Origin: Streptomyces sp. ITFR-16
Lineage (GTDB): Bacteria > Actinomycetota > Actinomycetes > Streptomycetales > Streptomycetaceae
Direction of reading: 5' to 3'
Assembly: GCF_031844705.1 (NCBI RefSeq)
Contig: NZ_CP134609.1
Span: 3,968,001 to 4,032,000, forward strand
Length of the DNA: 64,000 nt
This document shows, in pieces, positions 7,110 to 14,944 of the stretch (positions within the stretch are counted from its first letter, which is position 1; every line of letters begins with the position of its first letter). The notes under the pieces were generated by a model. The model was given only the letters and a program-made list of their open reading frames with translations. It searched no databases and was not told the DNA's origin. Position numbers and translations under genes: made by a program.

Positions 7110-8585
7110 TCAGCTGTCGCCCTTGCGCTCCCCCAGGGTGACTTCGGCCGTCGCCGTCTTGCCGTCGCGCTTGTAGGTCAGCGTGACCTTGTCGCCCGGC
7201 TTGTGGGTCCAGATCTCGCCGATGAGGGTCGGGCCGCTGTCCACGACGGTGTCGTTGAACTTGGTGATGACGTCGCCCGCCCGGAGGCCCGCCCGGGCTG
7301 CGGGGCCGTCCTTGGTGACCGCCTCCGTGCCGCCCGCGCCCTGGTCCGAGATGACCGCGCCGCCGGTCTTCTCGTCCATCGTCACCGTGGCACCGATGAC
7401 CGGGTAGACCGGCTGGCCGGTCTTGATCAGCTGCCGGGCGACGTTCTGCGCCTGGTTGATCGGGATCGCGAAGCCGAGGCCGATCGAGCCCGCCTGGCTC
7501 TGGCCGGAGCTGCCGGTCGACTGGATCGCCGAGTTGATCCCGATGACCGCACCGCCGGCGCTCAGCAGCGGGCCGCCGGAGTTGCCCGGGTTGATCGAGG
7601 CGTCGGTCTGCAGGGCGCTCATGTACGAGTTGCTGCCGCCGGCGCCGTCACCGGATGCCACCGGTCGGTTCTTCGCGCTGATGATGCCCGTGGTGACCGT
7701 GTTGGACAGGCCGAACGGAGCGCCGATCGCGATCGTCGAATCGCCCACCGCCACCTGGTCGGAGTTGCCCAGGGGCAGCGGGGTGAGGGTCTGCGGCGGG
7801 TTCTTCAGCTTGAGGACGGCCACGTCGTAGCCCTGGGCCCGGCCGACCACCTCGGCGTCGTACTTCTTGCCGTTGGAGAACGTCGCCGTCAGCTGTCCGC
7901 TGTCCGCCGCGGAGGCCACCACGTGGTTGTTCGTGAGGATGTGGCCCTCCTTGTCGTACACGAAGCCGGTGCCCGTGCCGCCCTCGCCGTCGCCGCCCTG
8001 GGCGTCGATCGTGACCACGCTGGGCAGCGCCTTGGCGGCGACGCCCGCGACCGTGCCCGGGTCGCGCTTGAGGTCCTGCGGGTTGGCCGAGGCGGCGATC
8101 GTGGTCGAGTCGGACGAGCCGGAGCCGTCGTTGCGGTCGGCCGCCCAGTAGCCCAGCGCGCCGCCGACTCCGCCCGCGACCAGCGCCGCGACGACGACCG
8201 CGACCACCAGACCGCCCGCGCCCCGCTTGCGCGGCGCGTCCGGGGAGTGCGGTCCGCCGGGCGCGCCCCAGGTGGGACCGCCGCCCTGCCCGTGGTGGGC
8301 GTACGCCGGGACCGCCGGGGGAGGCGGGGGCCAGCCGGCGTCGGCGGCGGACTGCGGCGCGGCCGGGGGTCCGTACGGCGGGGCCGGGGGCAGGGGGGTG
8401 GTTGCCGGGTCCGGTGCGGGGGAGGCCGGCTGCTGCTGCGTGGCCGTCGTGTCCGGGTGCGGCGGGGCGGCGGGAGCGCCCTCGGGGTGCCCCTGCGGAG
8501 CGTCGGCCGGCACTGGAGGTGCGGACGGAACGGACGGGGCGGCCTCGGCCGCGGTGCCCTCGTTGCCCTCGTTCTCTGTGCTCAC
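7110..8585 (-). CDS. HtrA/DegP-type membrane-anchored serine protease with PDZ domain
   Basis: A 491-residue S1C protease for cell-envelope quality control. Residues 1-120 are a Pro/Ala-rich cytoplasmic tail, followed by one membrane helix at about 125-148 (GGLVVAVVVAALVAGG). The extracellular trypsin-like domain has the triad H221 (TNNHVV), D254 (YDVAVLK) and S336 (GNSGGPL), and one PDZ domain covers about 395-485. The start is GTG 8585 on the minus strand, preceded by GAGGAG. It is a single gene diverging from the phosphodiesterase gene. The long proline-rich tail is usual for Streptomyces HtrA-like proteins and may bind regulators. Confidence 0.92.
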   Translation of the reverse strand: MSTENEGNEGTAAEAAPSVPSAPPVPADAPQGHPEGAPAAPPHPDTTATQQQPASPAPDPATTPLPPAPPYGPPAAPQSAADAGWPPPPPAVPAYAHHGQGGGPTWGAPGGPHSPDAPRKRGAGGLVVAVVVAALVAGGVGGALGYWAADRNDGSGSSDSTTIAASANPQDLKRDPGTVAGVAAKALPSVVTIDAQGGDGEGGTGTGFVYDKEGHILTNNHVVASAADSGQLTATFSNGKKYDAEVVGRAQGYDVAVLKLKNPPQTLTPLPLGNSDQVAVGDSTIAIGAPFGLSNTVTTGIISAKNRPVASGDGAGGSNSYMSALQTDASINPGNSGGPLLSAGGAVIGINSAIQSTGSSGQSQAGSIGLGFAIPINQAQNVARQLIKTGQPVYPVIGATVTMDEKTGGAVISDQGAGGTEAVTKDGPAARAGLRAGDVITKFNDTVVDSGPTLIGEIWTHKPGDKVTLTYKRDGKTATAEVTLGERKGDS

Positions 8586-8775
8586 AGCTCTTTACTCCTC
8601 GGTTCCACATCATGATTCGGCAAGAGATCCGCTGTGTACGTGTCCGCAGTCAGCTTTTCCCACGGCACGTCAGGCCACTGTAAGCAGGACCTGTGCATCC
8701 GCGCACGGGCCCTTACATCGGACAAAACGGTCCCACGCCTTCAGGTGTACGCACCCATGGTCTCGCGGTGACACC

Positions 8776-9621
8776 ATGGCGCGGGTGACCCAAGCACGGC
8801 AGCAGCGCCCCAGTCAGCATCCCATTCAGGTCATCGCGCACCGGGGCGCGTCCGACGACGCCCCCGAGCACACCCTGGCCGCCTACCGCAAGGCGATCGA
8901 GGACGGTGCGGACGCCCTGGAGTGCGACGTGCGGCTCACGGCCGACGGCCACCTCGTCTGCGTGCACGACCGCCGGGTGAACCGCACCTCCAACGGCCGC
9001 GGCGCGGTGTCCGCGCTCGAACTCAACGAGCTCGCCGCCCTCGACTTCGGCTCCTGGAAGGACCGGGAGGAGACGGAGTCCCCGGACTGGGATCCGGTGC
9101 CGGGCGAGCTGACCTCCGTACTCACCCTGGAACGGCTCCTCGAACTCCTCGTCGAGACGAGAGCCGCCGGGCGGCCGCTCCAGCTGGCCATCGAGACCAA
9201 GCACCCCACCCGCTGGGCGGGCCAGGTGGAGGAACGGCTGCTCCATCTGCTGAAGCGCTTCGAGCTCGACGCTCCGCCGGGCGACGGCCCCTCGCCGGTC
9301 CGCGTCATGAGCTTCTCGGCCCGCTCCCTGCACCGCATCAAGGACGCCGTGCCGGATCTGCCCACCGTCTACCTGATGCAGTTCGTCTCGCCCCGGCTGC
9401 GCGACGGACGGCTGCCGGCCGGTGCCCGGATCGCCGGTCCGGGCATGCGGATCGTCCGCAGCCACCCGGGCTACATCGACCGTCTGCACCGCGCCGGACA
9501 CCGGGCGCACGTCTGGACGGTCAACGAGCCGGAGGACGTCGACCTCTGTGTGCGGCTCGGTGTCGAGGCCATCATCACCAACCGCCCCAAGCAGGTCCTG
9601 GCGCAACTGGGACGCTCGTAA
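8776..9621 (+). CDS. Glycerophosphodiester phosphodiesterase
   Basis: A 281-residue GDPD TIM-barrel enzyme that hydrolyses glycerophosphodiesters to glycerol-3-phosphate and an alcohol. The catalytic set is visible: H22-R23 in AHRGASDDAPEHT, E49 and D51 in ALECDVRLT, and H64 in VCVHD. Late barrel strands include TVYLMQFVSPR and HVWTVNEPEDVDLCV, the latter a family signature. There is no signal peptide, so it is probably cytoplasmic, acting on phospholipid turnover products. ATG 8776 gives the expected length. The gene diverges from the HtrA-like protease with 190 bases between them, which must hold both promoters. Confidence 0.93.
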   Translation: MARVTQARQQRPSQHPIQVIAHRGASDDAPEHTLAAYRKAIEDGADALECDVRLTADGHLVCVHDRRVNRTSNGRGAVSALELNELAALDFGSWKDREETESPDWDPVPGELTSVLTLERLLELLVETRAAGRPLQLAIETKHPTRWAGQVEERLLHLLKRFELDAPPGDGPSPVRVMSFSARSLHRIKDAVPDLPTVYLMQFVSPRLRDGRLPAGARIAGPGMRIVRSHPGYIDRLHRAGHRAHVWTVNEPEDVDLCVRLGVEAIITNRPKQVLAQLGRS

Positions 9622-9761
9622 CATCGGTTACGGGGTGTACACCGGCGCATTCGGGCTGTATTCGATCGTGACGAGTGCGTCACTGGCAGAGCGTTGGCCG
9701 GTTTCCGGCGCAGCCCAGGGGGGCATCCACTCCGTGGCGTGGGGCAAAGGAGGTCTCGGGG

Positions 9762-10352
9762 GTGGCGTTGGTGGTGGCACAGGAAGTGCCCACGTCGTCG
9801 AGCATGGCCGTTCCCCATGGCCCTGCGGGCGTGGGGCAGGCGCGGCACCGGATGCGCGAGCAATTGCGCAGCTACGGGGTGCCGGATTCGGTCGTCGACG
9901 ACGCTGTACTGATTCTTTCCGAACTGCTCAGCAATGCCTGCCGGCACGGCAGGCCGCTGGGCCGGCAGAGCGAAGTGGGGGACGGCGACGTCCGTGCCGC
10001 CTGGCGCGTGGACAGAACGGGCGGGCTGACCGTCGAGGTGACGGACGGCGGCGGCCCGACCCGTCCGGTTCCGGCCACTCCGTCGGTGACCGCCCGGGGC
10101 GGCCGGGGTCTCAACATCATCAGCGCCCTCGCCGAGAGGTGGGGCGTACGTGACGACTCGTCCGGCGAGGTCACGGTGTGGGTGCTGCTCAACGAGGGGC
10201 ACGGACACACCGGCGAGCGGCCGGGCGGCGGACGGGGCAACGGCAACGGACGGACAGCCGGGGTGACCGGGCTGCCGGGCGTCCCCGGAGCGGCCGCCGT
10301 CCCCGGGCTGGACGGCCTGGACTTCGCCGACGCCTTCGACGACGCGGGCTGA
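9762..10352 (+). CDS. HATPase_c anti-sigma/regulatory kinase-like protein
   Basis: A 196-residue RsbW-like ATP-binding protein. N box ELLSNACRHG (E54, N58), G1 box EVTDGGG (D95) and G2 box ARGGRGLNII (111-120) are present; no phospho-acceptor domain exists, as in anti-sigma factor kinases of Streptomyces. The Gly/Pro-rich C-terminal tail (after about 150) is probably disordered. GTG 9762 is chosen because AAAGGAGG at 9746-9753 sits eight bases before it; a longer in-frame start at GTG 9675 has no such site. Partners (a sigma factor or anti-anti-sigma) are not adjacent, so its target is unknown. Confidence 0.85.
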   Translation: MALVVAQEVPTSSSMAVPHGPAGVGQARHRMREQLRSYGVPDSVVDDAVLILSELLSNACRHGRPLGRQSEVGDGDVRAAWRVDRTGGLTVEVTDGGGPTRPVPATPSVTARGGRGLNIISALAERWGVRDDSSGEVTVWVLLNEGHGHTGERPGGGRGNGNGRTAGVTGLPGVPGAAAVPGLDGLDFADAFDDAG

Positions 10353-10482
10353 CGCGCGCGGCAGGCCGGGGGTGCGCCCGTGCCCGCGGTCCACGGGCGC
10401 AGGGCGGCTGTGCGCCGCAGGGCACGAGGGCGGCTAGGCTCGCGGCCCAGACCGCACTGTCGCAATCGGGAGAAAGCCCACC

Positions 10483-11448
10483 ATGGCGAAGAAGCGCCCT
10501 CAGACCAAGGCCGGGAAGCAGCAGCTCAAGGACGGCGAGATCCCGGTGGTCGGGGCTCGTGAGCCCTGCCCGTGCGGTTCGGGCCGCCGCTACAAGGCCT
10601 GTCACGGCCGGGCCGCCGTCCAGGCCGTGACCGAGCTGGTCCAGCGCCCCTTCGAGGGACTGGCCGGCGAGTGCGACTGGGTCGCGCTGCGCGAGCTGGT
10701 GCCCGCCGCCACGGTCGAGCTGACGCTGAAGGACGGACTGCCCGAGGGCGTGCCGTCGGTGACGCTGGCGACCGTCCTCCCGATGGCGTGGCCCGCGCTG
10801 CGCCGCGACGACGGCTCCGTGCTGCTCGCCCTGCAGAACGACACCTCCTCCGGTGACCTCAGCCGCGACCTCGCGGACACCCTGCAGCGGGCGCTGGAGG
10901 CCGAGCCGGGCTCGCCCGTCGCCGCCCGGCGCGTGCCGGCCGACGGTCCTCGGCTGCAGGACCTCCTGGACCCCGAGGCGCCCTTCGCGCCCGTGGTGCA
11001 CTCCGGCTTCGAGTTCTGGGTTCCGGACGCGGAGAACGCCACCACCGAGGTGTCCGCGTCCCTGGAGCGCGCGAACGACGCGGCGATCCCGACCGCCCTG
11101 CTCTCCGGGGTGGATGCCGCGTACTGGTGCGAGACGCCGGAGAAGAACCACCTGCGCTGGGTCATGCCGCACCCCGAGGAGCGGCTCCTGGACGCGCTCG
11201 CCCGGCTGCACGCCGCCGGCGCCTCGTCGCTCGGCGAGGGGACCCGGCTGGTCGGCTCCTTCCGTGCGCACGGACTGATGGTCCCGGTCTGGGACCTGCC
11301 GAGCGCGATGGGGGCGGAGGAGTGCGAGAAGCCCGCCGCCGCGTTCGCCGAGCGGCTCGCGACGGCGCTCGCGTCGGACGCGCCGCTCACCGCCGAGGAG
11401 CGGCGGGCACGGGGCGGGCTCACCAACCGCCAAGTGACCCTCAGCTGA
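10483..11448 (+). CDS. DUF5926 family protein with N-terminal SEC-C zinc motif
   Basis: A 321-residue actinobacterial protein. A short basic N-terminus (MAKKRPQTKAGKQQ) leads into a SEC-C motif, CPCGSGRRYKACHG (C29, C31, C40, H41), the zinc-binding element found at the C-terminus of SecA and in many other proteins. The rest is the DUF5926 domain, including a WCETPEKNHLRWVMPHPE stretch around residues 210-230. Function is unknown; the SEC-C motif suggests binding to ribosomes or proteins. It is a single gene on the plus strand, followed by 680 bases without a convincing coding region. Confidence 0.85.
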   Translation: MAKKRPQTKAGKQQLKDGEIPVVGAREPCPCGSGRRYKACHGRAAVQAVTELVQRPFEGLAGECDWVALRELVPAATVELTLKDGLPEGVPSVTLATVLPMAWPALRRDDGSVLLALQNDTSSGDLSRDLADTLQRALEAEPGSPVAARRVPADGPRLQDLLDPEAPFAPVVHSGFEFWVPDAENATTEVSASLERANDAAIPTALLSGVDAAYWCETPEKNHLRWVMPHPEERLLDALARLHAAGASSLGEGTRLVGSFRAHGLMVPVWDLPSAMGAEECEKPAAAFAERLATALASDAPLTAEERRARGGLTNRQVTLS

Positions 11449-11473
11449 CAGTGACCATCGGCCGCCCCGTACG

Positions 11474-11487
11474 GTGACCCGCGTCAC
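11474..11487 (+). promoter_or_regulatory. Candidate Crp-binding site
   Basis: GTGACCCGCGTCAC is a dyad that fits the Streptomyces Crp consensus GTG(N)6GNCAC as I recall it. It lies upstream of the candidate RNA promoter and downstream of the DUF5926 gene, with no protein gene directly after it. Confidence 0.35.
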
Positions 11488-11572
11488 AACTTACCGTACT
11501 GACAGGTAAGTCGCTGTCCGAATACGCGAGATCGAATTTGCGAACGGCAGATCTCTTGTTACCGTTCTAGAA

Positions 11573-11612
11573 GCCCGGTCGCTGGTGCATCCCCCGTCGC
11601 CAGCGACCGGGC
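11573..11612 (+). ncRNA. Candidate small structured RNA (hairpin with C5 loop) or terminator
   Basis: A perfect 13-base stem, GCCCGGTCGCTGG (11573-11585) with CCAGCGACCGGGC (11600-11612), carries a 14-base loop containing CCCCC. A promoter-like TTGCGA-16-TACCGT ends eight bases upstream, so a transcript would begin almost exactly at the stem. Alternatively it is just the terminator of the DUF5926 gene. Confidence 0.35.
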
Positions 11613-12128
11613 ATCCTCATTTCCGGGTACGGCGCGCGCGGCGCGCCAGGCGGCGCACAGGCCGCGCACAGACCTGCCGCAGGTCCCCGGGTGAGCCTGC
11701 CTCTCGACCCTCCCCGCACCGGCGGTCCTCGGCGACTGCGGTGCTGGCCCGGCGTCAACCCGGCGCGAGGGAACCCCGGTTGGATGCTTTCGCGCCGTCG
11801 CCGACGGGAGCGCGGGGCATCCGATATCGGACAGAAGTCCTCGGCCGAGCCGTTTACCGAATGCCCCGGAAACACATCCCGATGAGATCTTCACCCGCCG
11901 GATCAAGATGCCCGCGGAAGGCCTGCCGGAAGGTTCATCAGAAAGCCGTCCAATGAACGGCTTTGCATCGGCAGGCTTTGCATGACGGATCAACAAACAC
12001 GGATGACGTGCTTAAGCGGAAAAGATATGCCGGAGATCCAGCAGGGACCCGACAGAACTCCATAAGGAAAGTGGCCAAGAAGAACAGATAGAGGCCAAGA
12101 ACGGACCCGGTCTTCGCCGGGCATCCGT

Positions 12129-12848
12129 TCAGTGGGTCAGTCTGCTGCCGCCGTCCGGGGCACCCGTACTTGCCTCGACCAGCGCGTCCAGCACCGCCCC
12201 CACGTCCGGCAGCCACGGCGAGGCGGCCACCACCGGGCCCCCGCCGTCGCGCCCCGGGCGGGAAACCCGCTCCGGAGCCCGCTCCCACCACACCTGCCCC
12301 GTACCGATCTCCGACGGCGGCAGCACGAGATAGCCGCCCTCGCCGTGGAACCGCAGGGAGCTGGGCACCCAGTCCTGGGCGTGCAGCAGCTCCCCGAGCC
12401 GTTCGAGGGTGTACGGGGCGACCAGCAGCGACCAGCGGGTCGGCGTCGCCACCACGGGGCCCAGCCGCATGCCCGTCCCGTCGAGCACGGCCAGGGCGCG
12501 GGCGCCGGCCACGGCGGGCAGGCTCAGCGCGCAGGGCGCATGCCCGCCCGTGGCGAGCAGCACCGGCGCGGTGGGCCGGTTGGTCCACCACCAGCGCACC
12601 ATTCTGGCGTCGGTGGTCGCGGCGAGCAGTCCGGGATCGAAGGGGTGCGCGCCGGGTACCGCGCATTCGGGGTCGGGGCAGGCGCAGCCGCGGCCGCGGT
12701 CGTCGCGGCCGCCGGCCGGCTGGAGCCCCACTCCGGGGAGGACGGGCCACTGCCATGCGGTGGCGCAGGTGAGGGCCGCGTCGAGCCGGGCGGGCCCGCC
12801 CCTGCGGCCGAACCGGAGCTTGCGTCGCCTTCCGAGGATCTCGCGCAT
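12129..12848 (-). CDS. Bifunctional DNA primase/polymerase-like protein (chromosomal)
   Basis: A 239-residue protein with the prim-pol N-terminal fold as conserved in Streptomyces chromosomes, distinct from the element's prim-pol at 2478. A Cys/His cluster (C55, C57, C62 and H68 in CACPDPECAVPGAHP) precedes a conserved MVRWWWTNRPTAPVLLATGG segment. I do not see a clear catalytic DxD, so enzyme activity is uncertain. ATG 12848 has GAAAGGAAC upstream. It diverges from the GAF/PP2C-like gene across a 600-base gap. The family is usually linked to sporulation-region genes, but its role is not known to me. Confidence 0.75.
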   Translation of the reverse strand: MREILGRRRKLRFGRRGGPARLDAALTCATAWQWPVLPGVGLQPAGGRDDRGRGCACPDPECAVPGAHPFDPGLLAATTDARMVRWWWTNRPTAPVLLATGGHAPCALSLPAVAGARALAVLDGTGMRLGPVVATPTRWSLLVAPYTLERLGELLHAQDWVPSSLRFHGEGGYLVLPPSEIGTGQVWWERAPERVSRPGRDGGGPVVAASPWLPDVGAVLDALVEASTGAPDGGSRLTH

Positions 12849-13446
12849 AAGCGCTCGTTCCTTTCCGTTGAACGCCGAGGAACCGCATCACACCATGCAC
12901 GTGTCACATCATGCGTGCGGAGCTTCACTGTGTGTACATGCTCGTCGAGCCTGCGGTACGGGTCGTTCGTCGGTACCGAGCGTGAGCTGTGCTGAGCCGG
13001 ATCGAGCTGCTTACAGTCGAAATCATGGCGAGTGCAGGGCGCGTACCGCGCCTGCCGTCCGTGCGTCGGGCCTCGCCACTCGGGGGTGGGGCGTGGCCGT
13101 CACAAGTGAGGACGTCCGGGCTCGCTGCCAGGTTCCGGAGGCGGTCGGAACCACCCCTGGCCATCCATCGATTTACGTACCCAGCAGGCCCACAATGACG
13201 CTCGCCCTGGGACTTCCTCCCAAGGCAAACCCCTGCCGGGCGCACCCAGTCGACCGCAAATAGAGGCCACGGGGTGCATTTTTTGGCCAAGTTTGTTATC
13301 ACGTGGACACCACAAATCCCGTGGGGACAATGCTGGACATCGCCTTACTTGTGCGTGTACATGTGGATGCACTGGTAGCGGCGCAGAATGACATGGGGGT
13401 TTGCGATGCTATTCGACGGAACACACCAGTCGGAAAGCCGACGACC
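12849..13446. other. 598-base divergent intergenic region
   Basis: It separates the minus-strand prim-pol-like gene from the plus-strand GAF/PP2C-like gene and must hold both promoters. There is an AT-rich patch for this genome (TTTTTTGGCCAAGTTTG near 13280). The plus frame upstream of ATG 13447 is open back to about 13303, so the next gene could start earlier (ATG 13330). I see no RNA gene or repeat. Confidence 0.4.
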
Positions 13447-14817
13447 ATGAGCGCCCCACACCTGCCGAAAGTGGCTGGAATCGACCCCACAGTTCCGGTT
13501 TCGGCGCACACTGCCGAACCTCTCTGCGAGGTGCCCGCCGCCCCCGGCGCCTTCATCCAGGACCGCCTCGCGGGCTGGGTCTCCGACCTCACCACCCTCC
13601 ATGAGCTCACCGAGCGGCTGGCCGGAACCAGCACCCTCGACGACGCCCTGCACGAGCTGCTCGACGCCGGGGCCGCCCTGGTCGGGGCCCGCCGCGGACT
13701 GATCGTCTTCGAACCCTCCGACCGCCGCGGCCCCGTCAGCACGATCGGCCTCGGGCTGGCCCACGCGGAGCTCGGCCAGATCGAGACGGTGCCGCGCAGC
13801 GCCACCTCCTACGGCCGCATCCTGGAAGGCCTGCCCACCCCCGAGGGCTCGCTGACCACCCCCGATCTGCTCGGCGACCCCGGTGTGGACCCCCGCAGCC
13901 GCGAGGTCGCCGCCCGCCTCGGCTACGCCGCCAGCTACGCCCTGCCGATCACCACCGAGCGCACCGGACGGCTCGCCGCCGCCGTCTGGTTCTACGACGA
14001 ACCCGCCGAGCCGCTGGAGCGCCAGCGCCATCTCGTCGGCCTGTACGCCGGATACGCCGCCGAGCACCTGGCCCGGCTGCTGGAGCTGGAACGGGCCAGA
14101 ACGGACGTCGCCACCGTCACCGAGGAGCTGCTGCCCACCCGGCTGCCCCGGATTCCCGGCGTCCAGCTGGCCGTACGCCATCAGCCCGCCCCGCAGGGCG
14201 GCAGCGACTGGTACGACGCGCTGGCCCTTCCGGAGGGCGCGCTCGGTCTCGCCGTCGGCTCGGTGAGCGGCTCCGGCCCCAGCGCTCTGGCCGCCATGGG
14301 GCGGCTGCGCGCCGGTCTGCGCGCCTACGCGGTGATGGAGGGCGAGGACCCGGTCGCCGTGCTCTCCGACCTCGAACTGCTGCTGCGGCTGACCGAGCCC
14401 GCCCGGTCCGCGACCGCGCTCTTCGCCTACTGCGAGCCCGCTGCCCGCAAGATCCTGCTGGCCGGGGCGGGGCACACCCCGCCGCTGGTCATCGGCGACC
14501 GGCGCACCGAATACGTCGAGACCTCGCTGTCCGCCCCGCTGAACATGCTGGCCTGCTGGGAGGCGCCCAGCGTGGAGATCGCCCCCGCGCCCGGCGAGAC
14601 CGTACTGCTCTACACCGACGGTCTGCTGCGCCGGGCCGGTGACTCGATGGACCGGGCCTTCGCCCGGCTGCACTCGGCCGCGGCGAGCGTCCCGAGGGCG
14701 CTGCGCCACGACGCCGGGTCCGTGGCCGACCACGTGGTGCGCACCGTGCTGCCCGAGGGAAACGGCCGCGCGGACGCCACCGAGGACGTGGTCGTGCTCG
14801 CGGCCCGCTTCGACTGA
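13447..14817 (+). CDS. GAF/PP2C (SpoIIE-type) protein with altered metal site
   Basis: A 456-residue regulator: an N-terminal GAF-like sensor (about 60-215) joined to a SpoIIE-type PP2C domain (about 230-455). Such proteins dephosphorylate anti-anti-sigma factors. The phosphatase motifs are partly degenerate: GGSDWYD keeps D254 and D257 but has an extra Ser, the canonical DVxGHG is SVSGSG (S272, S276), while LLYTDGLLRRA and the final EDVVVLAARF remain. Loss of the motif Asp and His suggests weak or no catalysis, perhaps a binding pseudo-phosphatase. The start is uncertain: ATG 13447 is preceded by GGAAAG at a usable distance; ATG 13330 or GTG 13303 would add 39-48 residues. Confidence 0.75.
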   Translation: MSAPHLPKVAGIDPTVPVSAHTAEPLCEVPAAPGAFIQDRLAGWVSDLTTLHELTERLAGTSTLDDALHELLDAGAALVGARRGLIVFEPSDRRGPVSTIGLGLAHAELGQIETVPRSATSYGRILEGLPTPEGSLTTPDLLGDPGVDPRSREVAARLGYAASYALPITTERTGRLAAAVWFYDEPAEPLERQRHLVGLYAGYAAEHLARLLELERARTDVATVTEELLPTRLPRIPGVQLAVRHQPAPQGGSDWYDALALPEGALGLAVGSVSGSGPSALAAMGRLRAGLRAYAVMEGEDPVAVLSDLELLLRLTEPARSATALFAYCEPAARKILLAGAGHTPPLVIGDRRTEYVETSLSAPLNMLACWEAPSVEIAPAPGETVLLYTDGLLRRAGDSMDRAFARLHSAAASVPRALRHDAGSVADHVVRTVLPEGNGRADATEDVVVLAARFD

Positions 14818-14944
14818 GCCGCCCGCTCCCCTTCGCCCGCACGCCTTTCGTGTAATTCGTGTAAGAGGTCTTCCGGCCCTGGGCCCCCTTCCGTACGCCC
14901 GTACGATGGAGGGGGTCCAGTGTCGTATCAAGGAGAGACAAGTC

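Larger units (their letters stand above)
11449..12128. other. 680-base non-coding stretch with regulatory and RNA-like signals
   Basis: No frame here has plausible protein sequence. Visible items are: a Crp-like dyad (11474-11487), the inverted repeat ACTTACC/GGTAAGT (11489-11495 and 11505-11511), a promoter-like pair TTGCGA (11538-11543) and TACCGT (11560-11565) spaced 16 bases, a hairpin at 11573-11612, GACCTG-CCG-CAGGTC near 11676, the inverted repeat AAAGCCGT/ACGGCTTT (11943-11965), and a 10-base direct repeat GGCTTTGCAT (11960 and 11975). The right part is less GC-rich than its surroundings. Confidence 0.5.

Noticed and set aside
9675..9761. Upstream start (GTG 9675) for the HATPase protein
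   Set aside because: It lacks a ribosome site, while GTG 9762 has AAAGGAGG at ideal distance.
11559..11996. Open frames on both strands in the 11449-12128 gap
   Set aside because: Arg/Pro/Ala-rich translations with no ribosome site or family features, crossing the hairpin; better explained as non-coding.
13303..13446. N-terminal extension of the GAF/PP2C-like protein
   Set aside because: The frame is open, but I see no ribosome site or family similarity before ATG 13447; kept as an alternative start only.
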